From positions 744,001-808,000 of the forward strand of contig NZ_JADQDP010000001.1 of NCBI RefSeq assembly GCF_015694735.1: a stretch of 64,000 nt of DNA, written 5' to 3'. Source of the DNA: Hymenobacter properus (lineage in GTDB: Bacteria > Bacteroidota > Bacteroidia > Cytophagales > Hymenobacteraceae). Made by a program: the position numbers and the translations under genes. Below, in pieces: positions 43,773 through 52,528 of the stretch (the first letter of the stretch is position 1; every line of letters starts with the position of its first letter). The notes beneath the pieces were generated by a model, which was given only the letters and a program-made list of their open reading frames with translations, did no database searches and was not told the DNA's origin.

Positions 43773-44996
43773 TTAACTCAGCTTCGCCAGACTCACCTTC
43801 ACCCGCCGAAACGCTTCCGCCAGCTTTTCATCGGAGGCGGCGGTGCTGAAACGCATGCAGTTGGGCGCCCCAAAGGCGTCGCCCGACACGGCCGATACCA
43901 GCGCGTCGTTCAGCAGGTACAGGGCCAGGTCCATGGCGTTGCCAATGGTGCGGCCATCGGGTGCGGTGCGGCCAAAATAGGCCGATACCTCCGGAAAAAT
44001 ATAGAAAGCCCCACTGGGCGTGGGCGTTTTAAAACCAGGAATGTCCTTCACGATGTCGAGCACCAAATCGCGGCGGCGGCGGTAGGCGGCCACCATTTCA
44101 TCGGCCGAGGCGCGGCCGCCACGCAGTGCAGCCAGGCCGGCGCGCTGCATGATGGAAGAAGTGCCCGAAGTAATCTGGCTCTGCATCTTTTCGCAGGCGT
44201 AGGCAATGTCGGGGCGGGCGGCCAGGTAGCCCAGGCGCCAGCCGGTCATGGCGTAGCCTTTCGAGAAGCCATTCACGGTAATCACCCGGTCGCGCACCTC
44301 GGCAAATTGGGCCAGGCTCACGTGCTCGCCCACAAAATTGATGTACTCGTAAATCTCGTCGGCCAGGGCGTACACCTGCGGGTGCCGGGCCAGCACTTCG
44401 GCAATGGCACCCAACTCCTCGCGCGAGAAAACGGCGCCTGTGGGGTTGCAGGGCGAGGAGTACATCACCAGCTTGGTTCGCTCTGTTATGGCCGCCTCGA
44501 GTTGGGCGGCAGTCACCTTGTACTCGTTTTCGAGGGTGCCCACCAACGGCACGGCCACGCCCTCGGCCAGCTTCACCATCTCCTCGTAGCTCACCCAGTA
44601 AGGCGAAAACACGATGACTTCATCCCCAGGATTTACCAGGCTCAGCACCGCATTGGCCAGGGCCTGCTTGGCGCCGGTGCTCACCACAATCTGGTTGGGT
44701 TGAAAGTCTAACTGATTGTCGCGCTTGAATTTGTCGCAGATGGCCTGCCGCAACTCTGGTATGCCCGCCACGGGCGTGTAGAACGTGAAGCCGTCATCCA
44801 ACGCCTGCTTAGCCGCGTCTTTAATATACTGCGGCGTCTGAAAATCAGGTTCGCCAAAGCTGAGATTGATGACGTCGAGGCCCTGGGCTATCAGCTCCCG
44901 ACACTTCTTGGCCATGGCAATGGTGGCCGATTCCTGCATGACCGTAACCCGGTCGGACAAAGGCGAGGTGGTGGCGGAGGCAGCGGTTTCAGGCAT
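43773..44996 (-). CDS. Class I/II pyridoxal-phosphate aminotransferase, AspC-type
   Basis: The start is at MPETAASATTSPLSDRVTVM, giving 407 aa. Fold type I motifs are present: INLSFGEPDFQTP, GFTFYTPVAGIPELR, YSSPCNPTGAVFS, YALADEIYEYINF (Asp/Tyr at the cofactor) and the Schiff-base Lys in NGFSKGYAMTGWRLGY. The pattern fits aspartate aminotransferases of subgroup I-gamma. It transfers amino groups between aspartate and 2-oxoglutarate. Confidence 0.93.
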   Translation of the reverse strand: MPETAASATTSPLSDRVTVMQESATIAMAKKCRELIAQGLDVINLSFGEPDFQTPQYIKDAAKQALDDGFTFYTPVAGIPELRQAICDKFKRDNQLDFQPNQIVVSTGAKQALANAVLSLVNPGDEVIVFSPYWVSYEEMVKLAEGVAVPLVGTLENEYKVTAAQLEAAITERTKLVMYSSPCNPTGAVFSREELGAIAEVLARHPQVYALADEIYEYINFVGEHVSLAQFAEVRDRVITVNGFSKGYAMTGWRLGYLAARPDIAYACEKMQSQITSGTSSIMQRAGLAALRGGRASADEMVAAYRRRRDLVLDIVKDIPGFKTPTPSGAFYIFPEVSAYFGRTAPDGRTIGNAMDLALYLLNDALVSAVSGDAFGAPNCMRFSTAASDEKLAEAFRRVKVSLAKLS

Positions 44997-45030
44997 AAGC
45001 GGCGGCAGTGAATGAAGCGGCAAAGGTAAA

Positions 45031-45119
45031 GTAGCGCGGACTTTGTAGTCTGCGTCCCCGCTCGCCCGCCGCACGACCACCAAGCGGCAGGGAGACGCGG
45101 ACTACAAAGTCCGCGCTAC
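45031..45119. repeat. GCGCGGACTTTGTAGTC-type inverted repeat
   Basis: Arms 45031-45059 and 45090-45119 are inverted copies, GTAGCGCGGACTTTGTAGTC then TGCGTC, with one single-base gap and one or two mismatches. The arm itself is partly palindromic (GCGGACT...AGTCCGC). It is unrelated to the other hairpin families. Confidence 0.88.
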
Positions 45120-45125
45120 GGCCCC

Positions 45126-47141
45126 CTACTCCCCCATCCGGCGCCAGCAGCGCCACAGCACGCTCAGGTCGGTGCTGGGTTCGTAGTCTTTGGCGTAGAG
45201 CAGCTCCAGCCGGCGCTTGGTGGTATCGTTGAGCGGCGTGGCCGACACCGCGGCATCGGCCGGCGACACCACGGCGGGCACGGCGCGGGCCGGGCCGGGC
45301 GTGTAGCGCAGCCCCACCCAGGTGCGGCGGCCCAGCAGCACGGCAGCGCAGTTGCGCAGGAAGCCCGCCTTGCGCGGCTGCAGCCACAGCAGCACCGGAG
45401 CCAGCGCCAGCAGCCCGGTGCTTAGCAGCACATCAAGCAGGCGCTTGGCGCGGGCCTGGCGGGGCTGGTAGAGGTTGAGGGCAATGTCGAGGGTGTAGTA
45501 GTCGCCGGGTGCGTCTTTGCTGCTGCTGCCGATGATGTACTGGCTGTCTTCGGGCAGGATTTTGTAGGCCACCGGCGGGTCGGCCGGCAGGCTGAGCATG
45601 AGGGCAATGATGCGACTGGCGGGCAGGTCTTTGCCACAGAAAATCAATTCATCCAGCGCATAGAGACGAATGATGTCGGCCAGCTGCCGCAGCTCGCCCA
45701 GGGGTTCTTCGGGCGGCTCGGGCGCATCGTAGCGGTGCGAGTAGGACGTTTCTACCGCGGCCGCTACCAGTGTTTCGACGGGCACCGTCGACACGTAGCC
45801 GATTACGCGCGCCTGCACGCTGGCTGCCTCCAACAGGCGGCGCACCCGGCGGCTTTCGGGGCCCGAGCCCACGATGGCAATGTTTTTCTGGCGCCGCTCG
45901 GTCAGGCGCAGGTCGCGGTAGCGCAGGAAGTGCACCAGCACCTGCCGGCCCACTAGGGCGGCCACCGTCCAGGCCCCACCCAATATTATCAGGGCCTTAG
46001 AAAAGCGCCAGGCGTCTAGGTAGTTCGAGGCGGCCGAAATCAACAGCGTGCCTACAAAGGCTCCGCGCGCCACCCGCGAGGTGCGCACCGGCGGGTCGTA
46101 GCCCCCGCTCAGGTACACCGATGCCAGCCACACCAGGATGTAGACGGGCACGGCCACCTCCATGTACTGCGGTGGGTAGGCGCCGGGCACAAACTTGTGG
46201 TTGTTTTCCCAGTAGGTTTTCAGGAAGTACATGCCGCCCCAAATCAGGCCGGCATCAAGCAGCAGCGGGGCAATGCGCACCACCAGGCGCTCCAGCACGG
46301 CCGCGCCGGCCCGCAGCCAGATGGCGGCGTTTATCAGCAGCGAAAACAGGCCCGCTCGGCCCGGCGCGAAGTGCTTCTGCGCGAAAATCACCATGGCACG
46401 GTAAAACACGAACACATAGTTCACGCTTGTGCGCTTGGTGCTTTCGCCCTTGTAATGAATGATGCGGGTGCCGGGGAAATAATAATTCTTCCAGCCGCCC
46501 TGGGTGAGGCGGTACGAGAGGTCGATGTCCTCGCCGTACATGAAGTAGTCTTCGTCGAGCAGGCCCACCTGGTCCAGCGCTTCCTTGCGCAGCAGCATAA
46601 AAGCCCCGCTCAATACTTCGATTTCGTGGGTCTGTTCCTTGTCGAGAAAGCCGAGGTGGTAGCGCCCAAACGTGCGCGACTTCGGAAACACGCTCGCCAG
46701 CCCAAACATTTTGTAAAAGGCCACTGCCGGCGTGGGCAGGGCGCGCTTGCTTTCGGGCAGGAAGTGGCCCTGGCCGTCGAGCATTTTCACGCCCAGGCCG
46801 CCGCAGTTGGGGTGCTCGTCCATAAAAGCACAGCAAGCCCGGAAGGTATCTTCCTCCACCACCGTGTCGGGGTTGAGCAGCAGTTGGTACTGGCCGGTGG
46901 CCTGGCGCAGGGCCTGGTTGTTGGCTTTCGAGAAGCCCGGGTTGTCGCGGTTGGCAATGAGAATCACCTCCGGAAACCGCTCGCGGACCATGCCCACCGA
47001 GCCATCGGCCGAGTTGTTATCGACCACAAAAACCTCCACCGGCTGGCCCAGCTTCTCCACCGCCCGCCGCACGGACAGCAGCGCCTGCTCCAGAAAGTAG
47101 CAGACGTTGTAGTTGACAATAATGACGGAGAGCTTGGCCAC
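45126..47141 (-). CDS. Glycosyltransferase family 2 fused to membrane and sugar-transferase-like region
   Basis: A GTG at 47141 (VAKLSVIIVNYN) is the likely start; a TTG 15 codons upstream is the other candidate. The N-terminal ~290 residues are a GT2 rhamnosyltransferase-type domain (VIIVNYNVCYFLEQAL, VDNNSADGS, LLLNPDTVVEE, DEDYFMYGEDIDLSYRL). Then come about five membrane helices, an NAD-binding-type domain (NIAIVGSGPESRRVRRLL) and a C-terminal piece resembling the membrane part of bacterial sugar transferases (RAKRLLDVLLSTGLLALAP) without its catalytic core. It probably builds a surface polysaccharide. Confidence 0.85.
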   Translation of the reverse strand: MAKLSVIIVNYNVCYFLEQALLSVRRAVEKLGQPVEVFVVDNNSADGSVGMVRERFPEVILIANRDNPGFSKANNQALRQATGQYQLLLNPDTVVEEDTFRACCAFMDEHPNCGGLGVKMLDGQGHFLPESKRALPTPAVAFYKMFGLASVFPKSRTFGRYHLGFLDKEQTHEIEVLSGAFMLLRKEALDQVGLLDEDYFMYGEDIDLSYRLTQGGWKNYYFPGTRIIHYKGESTKRTSVNYVFVFYRAMVIFAQKHFAPGRAGLFSLLINAAIWLRAGAAVLERLVVRIAPLLLDAGLIWGGMYFLKTYWENNHKFVPGAYPPQYMEVAVPVYILVWLASVYLSGGYDPPVRTSRVARGAFVGTLLISAASNYLDAWRFSKALIILGGAWTVAALVGRQVLVHFLRYRDLRLTERRQKNIAIVGSGPESRRVRRLLEAASVQARVIGYVSTVPVETLVAAAVETSYSHRYDAPEPPEEPLGELRQLADIIRLYALDELIFCGKDLPASRIIALMLSLPADPPVAYKILPEDSQYIIGSSSKDAPGDYYTLDIALNLYQPRQARAKRLLDVLLSTGLLALAPVLLWLQPRKAGFLRNCAAVLLGRRTWVGLRYTPGPARAVPAVVSPADAAVSATPLNDTTKRRLELLYAKDYEPSTDLSVLWRCWRRMGE

Positions 47142-47343
47142 AGCCTGCGAATTTACACAGGGCCTGCCATTACAGGTAGCGCGCAAAGCAATAGCCCCTT
47201 CTTTCCGCCTGCTTTAGCCGGCCTTGCCTCTGGCCAAAAAGAGCGGGCAGCACGGCTGGCTCATCCGCCAACAACCGCCAGAACGCAGCTGCCGGCGCTC
47301 CAGCAGCTGCGTCCCATCGCGTGCTCAAACGAGCAAATCCGCT

Positions 47344-48096
47344 TTACAGCATCATCCCGCCCGTGGCTTCCAGGCGCTGGCCATTGAGCCAACGAGCCGC
47401 ATCGGAGCACAGGAAGGCCACGATGCCGCCAATGTCGTCGGGCTCGGCCACGCGGCCCAGGGCCGTAATCTGGGCCACGTAGGCACGGATTTCGGGCGTG
47501 TCCGTCATGGCGCCCCCACCGAATACTGCGCCCGGGGCCACCACGTTGGCGGCAATGCCCCGGCTGCCCAACTCCAGGGCCAGGTAGCGCGTGAAGACTT
47601 CCACGGCACCTTTCATGCTGGCATAGGCCGCGCTGCCTGCGAAAGCCACCCGCGTGGTACCAGAGGAAATATTGATAATCCGGCCGCCGTCGCGCAGCAG
47701 CGGCAAGGCCTTTTGCGTGAGGAAGTACACGCCCTTGAAATGAATATTGAGCATCTCATCGAACTGCGCCTCGGTGGTTTCGGCAATGGGGGCCGTGAGG
47801 CTGGTGCCGGCGTTGTTGATGAGAAAGTCGAACCGGTCGGTGTCGAAGGTTTTCTTCAGGGTCGTAGCCAGTTGAGCAAAGAAGTCATCGAAGGTGCTCG
47901 GGTTGGCGGCGTCGAGGGGCAGGGCCGCGGCGCGCTGGCCCAAGGTCTCAATGTCGGCAACTACGGCCGCCGCTTCAGCCTGCTGGGTGCGGTAAGTCAG
48001 CACCACGTCGATGCCTTGCTGGGCCAGTTTCAGGGCCATGCCTTTGCCCAGGCCGCGGCTGCCGCCGGTGACGAGGGCGATTTTGGAAGTACTCAT
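47344..48096 (-). CDS. SDR family NAD(P)-dependent oxidoreductase
   Basis: The start at MSTSKIALVTGGSRGLGKG gives 250 aa. Classical SDR features are present: TGGSRGLG for the cofactor, the NNAG motif in FDFLINNAGTS, ISSGTTRVAFAGSAAYASMKGA (the catalytic Ser, Tyr and Lys) and the C-terminal TGG. The AraC regulator gene lies 93 bases upstream on the same strand and may control it. Confidence 0.94.
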   Translation of the reverse strand: MSTSKIALVTGGSRGLGKGMALKLAQQGIDVVLTYRTQQAEAAAVVADIETLGQRAAALPLDAANPSTFDDFFAQLATTLKKTFDTDRFDFLINNAGTSLTAPIAETTEAQFDEMLNIHFKGVYFLTQKALPLLRDGGRIINISSGTTRVAFAGSAAYASMKGAVEVFTRYLALELGSRGIAANVVAPGAVFGGGAMTDTPEIRAYVAQITALGRVAEPDDIGGIVAFLCSDAARWLNGQRLEATGGMML

Positions 48097-48189
48097 GGGG
48101 AGTGCGTTTGCAGTGTTAAATGAACACGACAAAGGTCCCCTGCCCCGCCCCCGGCGGTGTTGTAGGCGCCAATCCGCTTTATGTAAAAA

Positions 48190-49134
48190 TCAAACCAGCG
48201 CGGGGTCCAGCGTGCGGAAAGCGCCGGGGCTCATGGCGGCGTAGCGGCGGAAGAAGTGCGAGAAGTGGGCCACATCCACAAAGCCCAGGCTGTCGGCAAT
48301 TTCCCAGAGCGTCCACTCCGACTCGCGCAACAGCACCTTGGCCTCCTGCGCCAGCCGCCCGCCTATGAGGTCGGTGGTGGTGCGGCCGGTGCGGTCCTTG
48401 AGCACTTTGTTGAGGTGGTTGACGTGCACGGCCAAGCGGTCGGCGAAATCTTTGGCCGTGCGCAGCGCCACGCGCTGCTGGGGCGTGGCAAGCGGAAACT
48501 GCCGCTCCAGCAGCTCCACAAAGCGCGAGGCCAGCCGCGCCGTAGCCGATTGGGCCGGGTGTAACTCCGTGGCGGGCTGCTGTTTCTGGCCCAGGTGCAG
48601 CAGTTCCAGCACGTAGGCCCGCAGCAGGTCGTACTTGTGCGCGTAGTCGGAAGCCAATTCCTCGTGCATGCGGGCAAAAATGGCCGTGGCCCGGGCCGTT
48701 TCGGCTGGCGTGAGTTGAAATACGAGGTAGCCGTCGGCCCGGAACAGCGGCAGCTCTTCAATGGTAAGGCCACCTAGTACCGGCAGCAAAAACTCGGCTG
48801 TGAAGAGGCACATGTGCCCCACCTGCCGCTCAGCCGGCCGCCACTGAAACACTTCCTTCGGGCTCGAAAAAACCAGTGTATCAGGCGCTATGGCAATGGT
48901 TCTGCCACCATAGTCGGCGCTGCTGCGGCTTTGCAGTAAGCTGATTTTATAAAAGGTTCGGCACGGATACGACGTGCCGGGCCGCAGTCGACTCGTCTCC
49001 CAAAAGTCAGCCAGATTGAACAAATTGAAGTGGCCGACTTCGCGCTGAATGCCGCCCGGCAAAAGCGCGTTCAGGTCCAGGCTGGTGCAGGGCGCTAGTT
49101 CCTGATAAAGGGCAGCAAGAGCAGAGGTGGTCAT
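48190..49134 (-). CDS. AraC family transcriptional regulator
   Basis: The 314-aa protein has an N-terminal cupin-like ligand domain (PDTLVFSSPKEVFQWRP, GHMCLFTAEFLLP) and a C-terminal HTH pair (TAKDFADRLAVHVNHLNKVLKDRTGRTT, ESEWTLWEIADSLGFVDVAHFSHFFRR). It is followed by the SDR gene, its likely target or operon partner. Confidence 0.92.
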   Translation of the reverse strand: MTTSALAALYQELAPCTSLDLNALLPGGIQREVGHFNLFNLADFWETSRLRPGTSYPCRTFYKISLLQSRSSADYGGRTIAIAPDTLVFSSPKEVFQWRPAERQVGHMCLFTAEFLLPVLGGLTIEELPLFRADGYLVFQLTPAETARATAIFARMHEELASDYAHKYDLLRAYVLELLHLGQKQQPATELHPAQSATARLASRFVELLERQFPLATPQQRVALRTAKDFADRLAVHVNHLNKVLKDRTGRTTTDLIGGRLAQEAKVLLRESEWTLWEIADSLGFVDVAHFSHFFRRYAAMSPGAFRTLDPALV

Positions 49135-49223
49135 GGCTGCGGGAGCTTGTAAGATTCAAAGCCACAGCAACCCGCCGGGGAGAGGAAAGTTTTTTCTTAA
49201 GCCAAGGGTTGGGATGAATGCAA

Positions 49224-49255
49224 AAAGCCCCGGCACTGCGCAGTGCCGGGGCTTT
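49224..49255 (-). terminator. Terminator of recR
   Basis: A perfect palindrome (AAAGCCCCGGCACTGC and its complement) is followed by a T-run on the minus strand, about 105 bases past the recR stop codon. Confidence 0.88.
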
Positions 49256-49360
49256 GTCACATTAGAAAGGTAGTCGCTGAGAAAAGGACGAATTGCTTCG
49301 TCTGCGCTTGATGCGCGGAATGCTCGCAATGACAAGCGGCCCGCCCCTGCGGCCTCCCGC

Positions 49361-49975
49361 CTACCGCGCCTGGCGCAGGCGCTCCACGATGCTGCGGCCG
49401 AGGGTGATTTCGTCGGCGTATTCCAACTCCCCACCCACCGGTATACCGCGGGCAATAGTGCTGATGTGCACGTTGGGCAGGTCGCGCAGGCGGCGCGAGA
49501 GGTAGAAGGCCGTGGTGTCGCCCTCCATGGTGGGCGATATGGCCAGGATGACTTCGCGCACTTCCGAGTCTTCGGCCGCGGCGCGGGCCACCAGGGAATC
49601 GATGTGCAAATCGGACGGGCCGATGCCTTCGATAGGCGAAATCACGCCGCCCAGCACGTGGTACACGCCCTTGTACTGGCCGGTATTTTCGATGGCAATG
49701 ACGTCGCGCACGTCCGATACCACGCACACCAGGCTGTGGTCGCGCAGCTTATTGGCGCAAATGGCACACTCCTCGGTGTCGGAAATGCTGTGGCAGGTGT
49801 TGCAATAGGTGATTTCAAAGCGCATCTTGGCCAGCGCCTCGGCCAGCGAGGCGGTGGTGTCCATCTCGGCTTTGAGCAGGTGCAGGGCCAGGCGCAGGGC
49901 CGTTTTGCGGCCGATGCCGGGCAGGCGGGCCAGCTCGCCCACGGCATTTTCAATCAGTTTGGAAGGAAATTCCAT
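49361..49975 (-). CDS. recR: Recombination mediator protein RecR
   Basis: The 204-aa protein has the full RecR layout: a helix-hairpin-helix (LARLPGIGRKTALRLALHLL), a zinc finger with four Cys (CNTCHSISDTEECAIC), and a Toprim domain (VCVVSDVRDVIAIENTGQYKG, VYHVLGGVISPIEGIGPSDL, LAISPTMEGDTTAFYLSRRL). It acts with RecF and RecO to load RecA in gap repair. No dnaX or YbaB gene adjoins. Confidence 0.98.
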   Translation of the reverse strand: MEFPSKLIENAVGELARLPGIGRKTALRLALHLLKAEMDTTASLAEALAKMRFEITYCNTCHSISDTEECAICANKLRDHSLVCVVSDVRDVIAIENTGQYKGVYHVLGGVISPIEGIGPSDLHIDSLVARAAAEDSEVREVILAISPTMEGDTTAFYLSRRLRDLPNVHISTIARGIPVGGELEYADEITLGRSIVERLRQAR

Positions 49976-49996
49976 TCGAAGGGGAAAGGAGTAAAA

Positions 49997-50119
49997 CTGT
50001 CATCCTGAGCGCAGCGAAGGACCTTCTAACGCCAGCACTGAGTGCAGTATTTTCAAACAATGCACGCGCTTGAAAAGGTCCTTTGTTTCTGCTTCCGCAG
50101 AATGCTTAGGAGAACAATT
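49997..50119. repeat. Degenerate GGACCTT-type element between recR and clpS
   Basis: The left arm (49997-50025, CTGTCATCCTGAGCGCAGCG then AAGGACCTT) is intact. The right arm (from about 50075) reads AAGGTCCTTTGTTTCTGC and includes a small TCTGC/GCAGA hairpin before AATGCTTAGGA, like the element at 59.9 kb. It looks like a drifted or chimeric copy. Confidence 0.75.
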
Positions 50120-50132
50120 CTTGCTATTTCTA

Positions 50133-50414
50133 CTACACGACGTCGGCCGAAATGCCGCGGTCGTGAATGGCGCTGCACATGGGCTCCAGCTCCTCATACG
50201 TACCCACCTTCACGGCGCATTTGCCCTTGTAGTGGATGAGCAGGGTGCACTGTTCGGCTTGCTCGGGCTGGTGGCCGCACACCTCCATCAGGGTTTTGAT
50301 GACGTGGTCGAAGGTGTTGATGTCGTCGTTGTACACCACGAGGTTGCGCAGTTCCAGTTCTTCTTCGAGCAACAGGACGTCCTCATCGTGCTCAATTTGC
50401 GGGCGAGTATTCAT
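50133..50414 (-). CDS. clpS: ATP-dependent Clp protease adaptor ClpS
   Basis: The 93-aa protein contains the ClpS fold: RNLVVYNDDINTFDHVIKTLMEVCGH (with the N-end-rule pocket residues Asn-Asp and Thr), then QAEQCTLLIHYKGKCAVKVGTYEELEPMCSAIHDRGISADV. It delivers N-degron substrates to ClpA-type chaperones. An acidic N-terminal extension precedes the fold. Confidence 0.95.
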   Translation of the reverse strand: MNTRPQIEHDEDVLLLEEELELRNLVVYNDDINTFDHVIKTLMEVCGHQPEQAEQCTLLIHYKGKCAVKVGTYEELEPMCSAIHDRGISADVV

Positions 50415-50547
50415 AAGGGCAAATTTACGCAGGAAACCCCGCGCGGGGCAGCCGTTTATAACTGCAAACCGCCCAATTTCGTTTCCTCAAATCGGCCCGA
50501 TTTTGTTCGCATTGTCGGGGCTGCGCCTTCACCCGCTTCCGCCTGCT

Positions 50548-51105
50548 ATGCCCGTTCCGTCCGCCGACTTCAAAAAAGCCCTCAAGCGCCTCTCCGAGCC
50601 CGAAAAAGAAGCCCTGCTCCTGCGCGCCGTGCGCCGCGATGCCGAGCTTTACGAAACCTTCCGTTTCGAGCTGCTGGCCGACGTGACCCTGGGCCAAATC
50701 CAAGAAGAAACCGCCGACCGCATCCACGAGCTGTTCAACGTGGCCGTATCGGGCCGCCTGCTCAACCGCAGCCTCGTGAAGGCCGTGCGCGCCAGCGTGC
50801 AGGAAGCCGCCCGGGCCCGCCGCATCACCAAAAGCAAACAGCTCGAAGTCGACCTGCTGGTATACATCCTGCGCCAGTGCATCGATAACTACTCCGGGCA
50901 ATTCGACAGCGTGTACGACGGCTTCTACCGTGCCACCGCCCGGCTGGCCGCCAAGCTGCCGGCCCTCGTGCTCAAAACCCTGCACGAAGACCTGTGGGTG
51001 GAATACCAGGGCGAAATCGACGAGATATTGCGCGAGCTGCACAGCCGCAGCAAAAGCCACCACCTCAGCTTCGAGCTACCGCGCAAGTTTGAGATACCAG
51101 AATAA
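50548..51105 (+). CDS. Conserved-looking cytoplasmic protein of unknown function
   Basis: The start at MPVPSADFKKALKRLSEPEK gives 185 aa. The sequence is rich in charged residues, without membrane segments or a signal peptide, and appears mainly helical (LRAVRRDAELYETFRFELL, VDLLVYILRQCIDNYSG). The terminator is only a few bases after the stop. No domain is recognised. Confidence 0.75.
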   Translation: MPVPSADFKKALKRLSEPEKEALLLRAVRRDAELYETFRFELLADVTLGQIQEETADRIHELFNVAVSGRLLNRSLVKAVRASVQEAARARRITKSKQLEVDLLVYILRQCIDNYSGQFDSVYDGFYRATARLAAKLPALVLKTLHEDLWVEYQGEIDEILRELHSRSKSHHLSFELPRKFEIPE

Positions 51106-51136
51106 AAAAAGCCCGCCAAATCTGGCGGGCTTTTTT
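51105..51136. terminator. Bidirectional terminator
   Basis: An A-run, GCCCGCCA, a 4-base loop, TGGCGGGC and a T-run form a textbook terminator between the convergent hypothetical gene and the YceI gene. Confidence 0.93.
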
Positions 51137-51157
51137 GCTTTATCTGCTGGGCAGCAA

Positions 51158-51802
51158 TTAGGCTTTCTTAGCAATCACGTTGAAGGTCAGGTCGAACGTG
51201 TCGTAGATGGCTTTGTCGCCGATGCTCTCGAAGAACGATTTCGAGCCGTACTTCAGGCCGAACTTGGTGCGGTCGATGGTCACCTTGCCGGTGGCCGAAG
51301 CCAAGTCGCCTTTCACGCCCACTTTGGCGGGGAAGCTGATGCGCTGCGTCACACCTTTGATGGTCATGTCGCCGGTGATGGTGGCGTTGTCAGCATCTTT
51401 GGCGGCGCCTTTGATGGGGGTCACGCTCACAATTTTGAAGGTCGAGGTGGGGTAGGTAGCCACGCCGAAGAAATCGTCGCTGCTCATGTGGCCCACAAAT
51501 TTGCCGTGGCTTTCGGCGTCCTTGATGTCGGTGGCCTTCATCGACTTCATGTCAACGGTCACGGTGCCGCCCACGATGGCGTTGCCTTTCACCAGCAGCT
51601 CGCCCGAGCTGAAGTTCATGGTGCCGTTGTGGCCGTGCGTCACGGCTTTGCCTTCCCAGCCCAGGGTGCTCAGCTGCGGTTGCACAGCGTAGGCAGGGGC
51701 GTTGGTGGCCATTTTGGCGCTGTTATTTTTTTGGGCCGAAGCAGCGGGGGCAGCGCCCAGTACAGCAACGGCAAACAGAGCGGGCAACAGGTATTTTTTC
51801 AT
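51158..51802 (-). CDS. YceI family protein, periplasmic
   Basis: The 214-aa protein has a signal peptide ending ASAQ. The YceI lipocalin-like pattern is present: STLGWEGKAVTHGHNGTMNFSSGELLV, AESHGKFVGHMSSDDFF, PTSTFKIVSVTPI, MTIKGVTQRISFPAKV and KFGLKYGSKSFF. Members bind isoprenoid-type lipids. The MarR regulator gene lies just upstream on the same strand (gap 74 bases), as is often seen for YceI. Confidence 0.95.
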   Translation of the reverse strand: MKKYLLPALFAVAVLGAAPAASAQKNNSAKMATNAPAYAVQPQLSTLGWEGKAVTHGHNGTMNFSSGELLVKGNAIVGGTVTVDMKSMKATDIKDAESHGKFVGHMSSDDFFGVATYPTSTFKIVSVTPIKGAAKDADNATITGDMTIKGVTQRISFPAKVGVKGDLASATGKVTIDRTKFGLKYGSKSFFESIGDKAIYDTFDLTFNVIAKKA

Positions 51803-51876
51803 CTGAAAAAAGTAAAAAAGGGTAAGTGTTCTAATTGAAATGTGGCTGGGTAGCCTCTAAAAAGCGTGCCAAGGGC

Positions 51877-52371
51877 CTACTCGCAGGAAGGCAGGTCGGG
51901 GGTTGCCCCACCTTCATCGTCGTCGGTCCGAATTTTGTCGAGCAGGGCGTTGAGTTGGCGGGCCTCCTCAGGGGTGAGATGCTGGGTGCCGTTTTTTTCC
52001 ATCAGGCCGGAATCCTCGATGCTCTTCAGCAAATCGAGGCCGGCCGGGGTAATGCGGATGTCCACGGCGCGGCGGTTGCCGGGGCACACGGTGCGGGTCA
52101 CGAGTTTCTTCTCCTCAAGCCGGTCCACGATGCGGGAGGCGTTGCTGGTTTTATCCAGCATCCGGTCAATAAGCAGGGCCACGGTAGCGGGCCGGGGGTG
52201 CTGGCCCCGCAAGATGCGCAGGATGTTGAACTGCGGCAGCGTGAGGCCGAACGACTTAAACGCAGTAGCCTGCCGCAGCTGTAGCCAGCCGCTCGTGTAC
52301 GTCAGGTTGATAACGGCCTTCTGGTACTCGTCACGGAAAGTGGGCTGCTTGATTTCGTCTTCGATGCGCAT
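51877..52371 (-). CDS. MarR family transcriptional regulator
   Basis: The start at MRIEDEIKQPTFRDEYQKA gives 164 aa. The winged helix reads LTLPQFNILRILRGQHPRPATVALLIDRMLDKTSNASRIVDRLEEKKLVTR with the wing NRRAVDIRITPAG. It is likely to repress its own promoter, which contains a palindrome, and the YceI gene behind it. Confidence 0.93.
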   Translation of the reverse strand: MRIEDEIKQPTFRDEYQKAVINLTYTSGWLQLRQATAFKSFGLTLPQFNILRILRGQHPRPATVALLIDRMLDKTSNASRIVDRLEEKKLVTRTVCPGNRRAVDIRITPAGLDLLKSIEDSGLMEKNGTQHLTPEEARQLNALLDKIRTDDDEGGATPDLPSCE

Positions 52372-52392
52372 GTGAGGCAGTGGAATCGGGTG

Positions 52393-52423
52393 CAAATTTA
52401 TGTACATACATTTAATGTCGCAA
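52393..52423 (-). promoter_or_regulatory. Promoter with palindromic operator for marR-yceI
   Basis: On the minus strand a TTG (-33) is followed after 20 bases by TAAATTTG (52393-52400), a match to TAnnTTTG. The palindrome TATGTACATA (52399-52408) overlaps the -7 box, a good place for autorepression. Confidence 0.65.
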
Positions 52424-52528
52424 CATCGTTCCCAAAAATATTTTAAAAAAGATGTTTTGACTTGCCGCTTGACCATCTCGCAGGCAAAACACGTAAGCTA
52501 GGCCATTTCACATTATTTCCTCCTAGCT

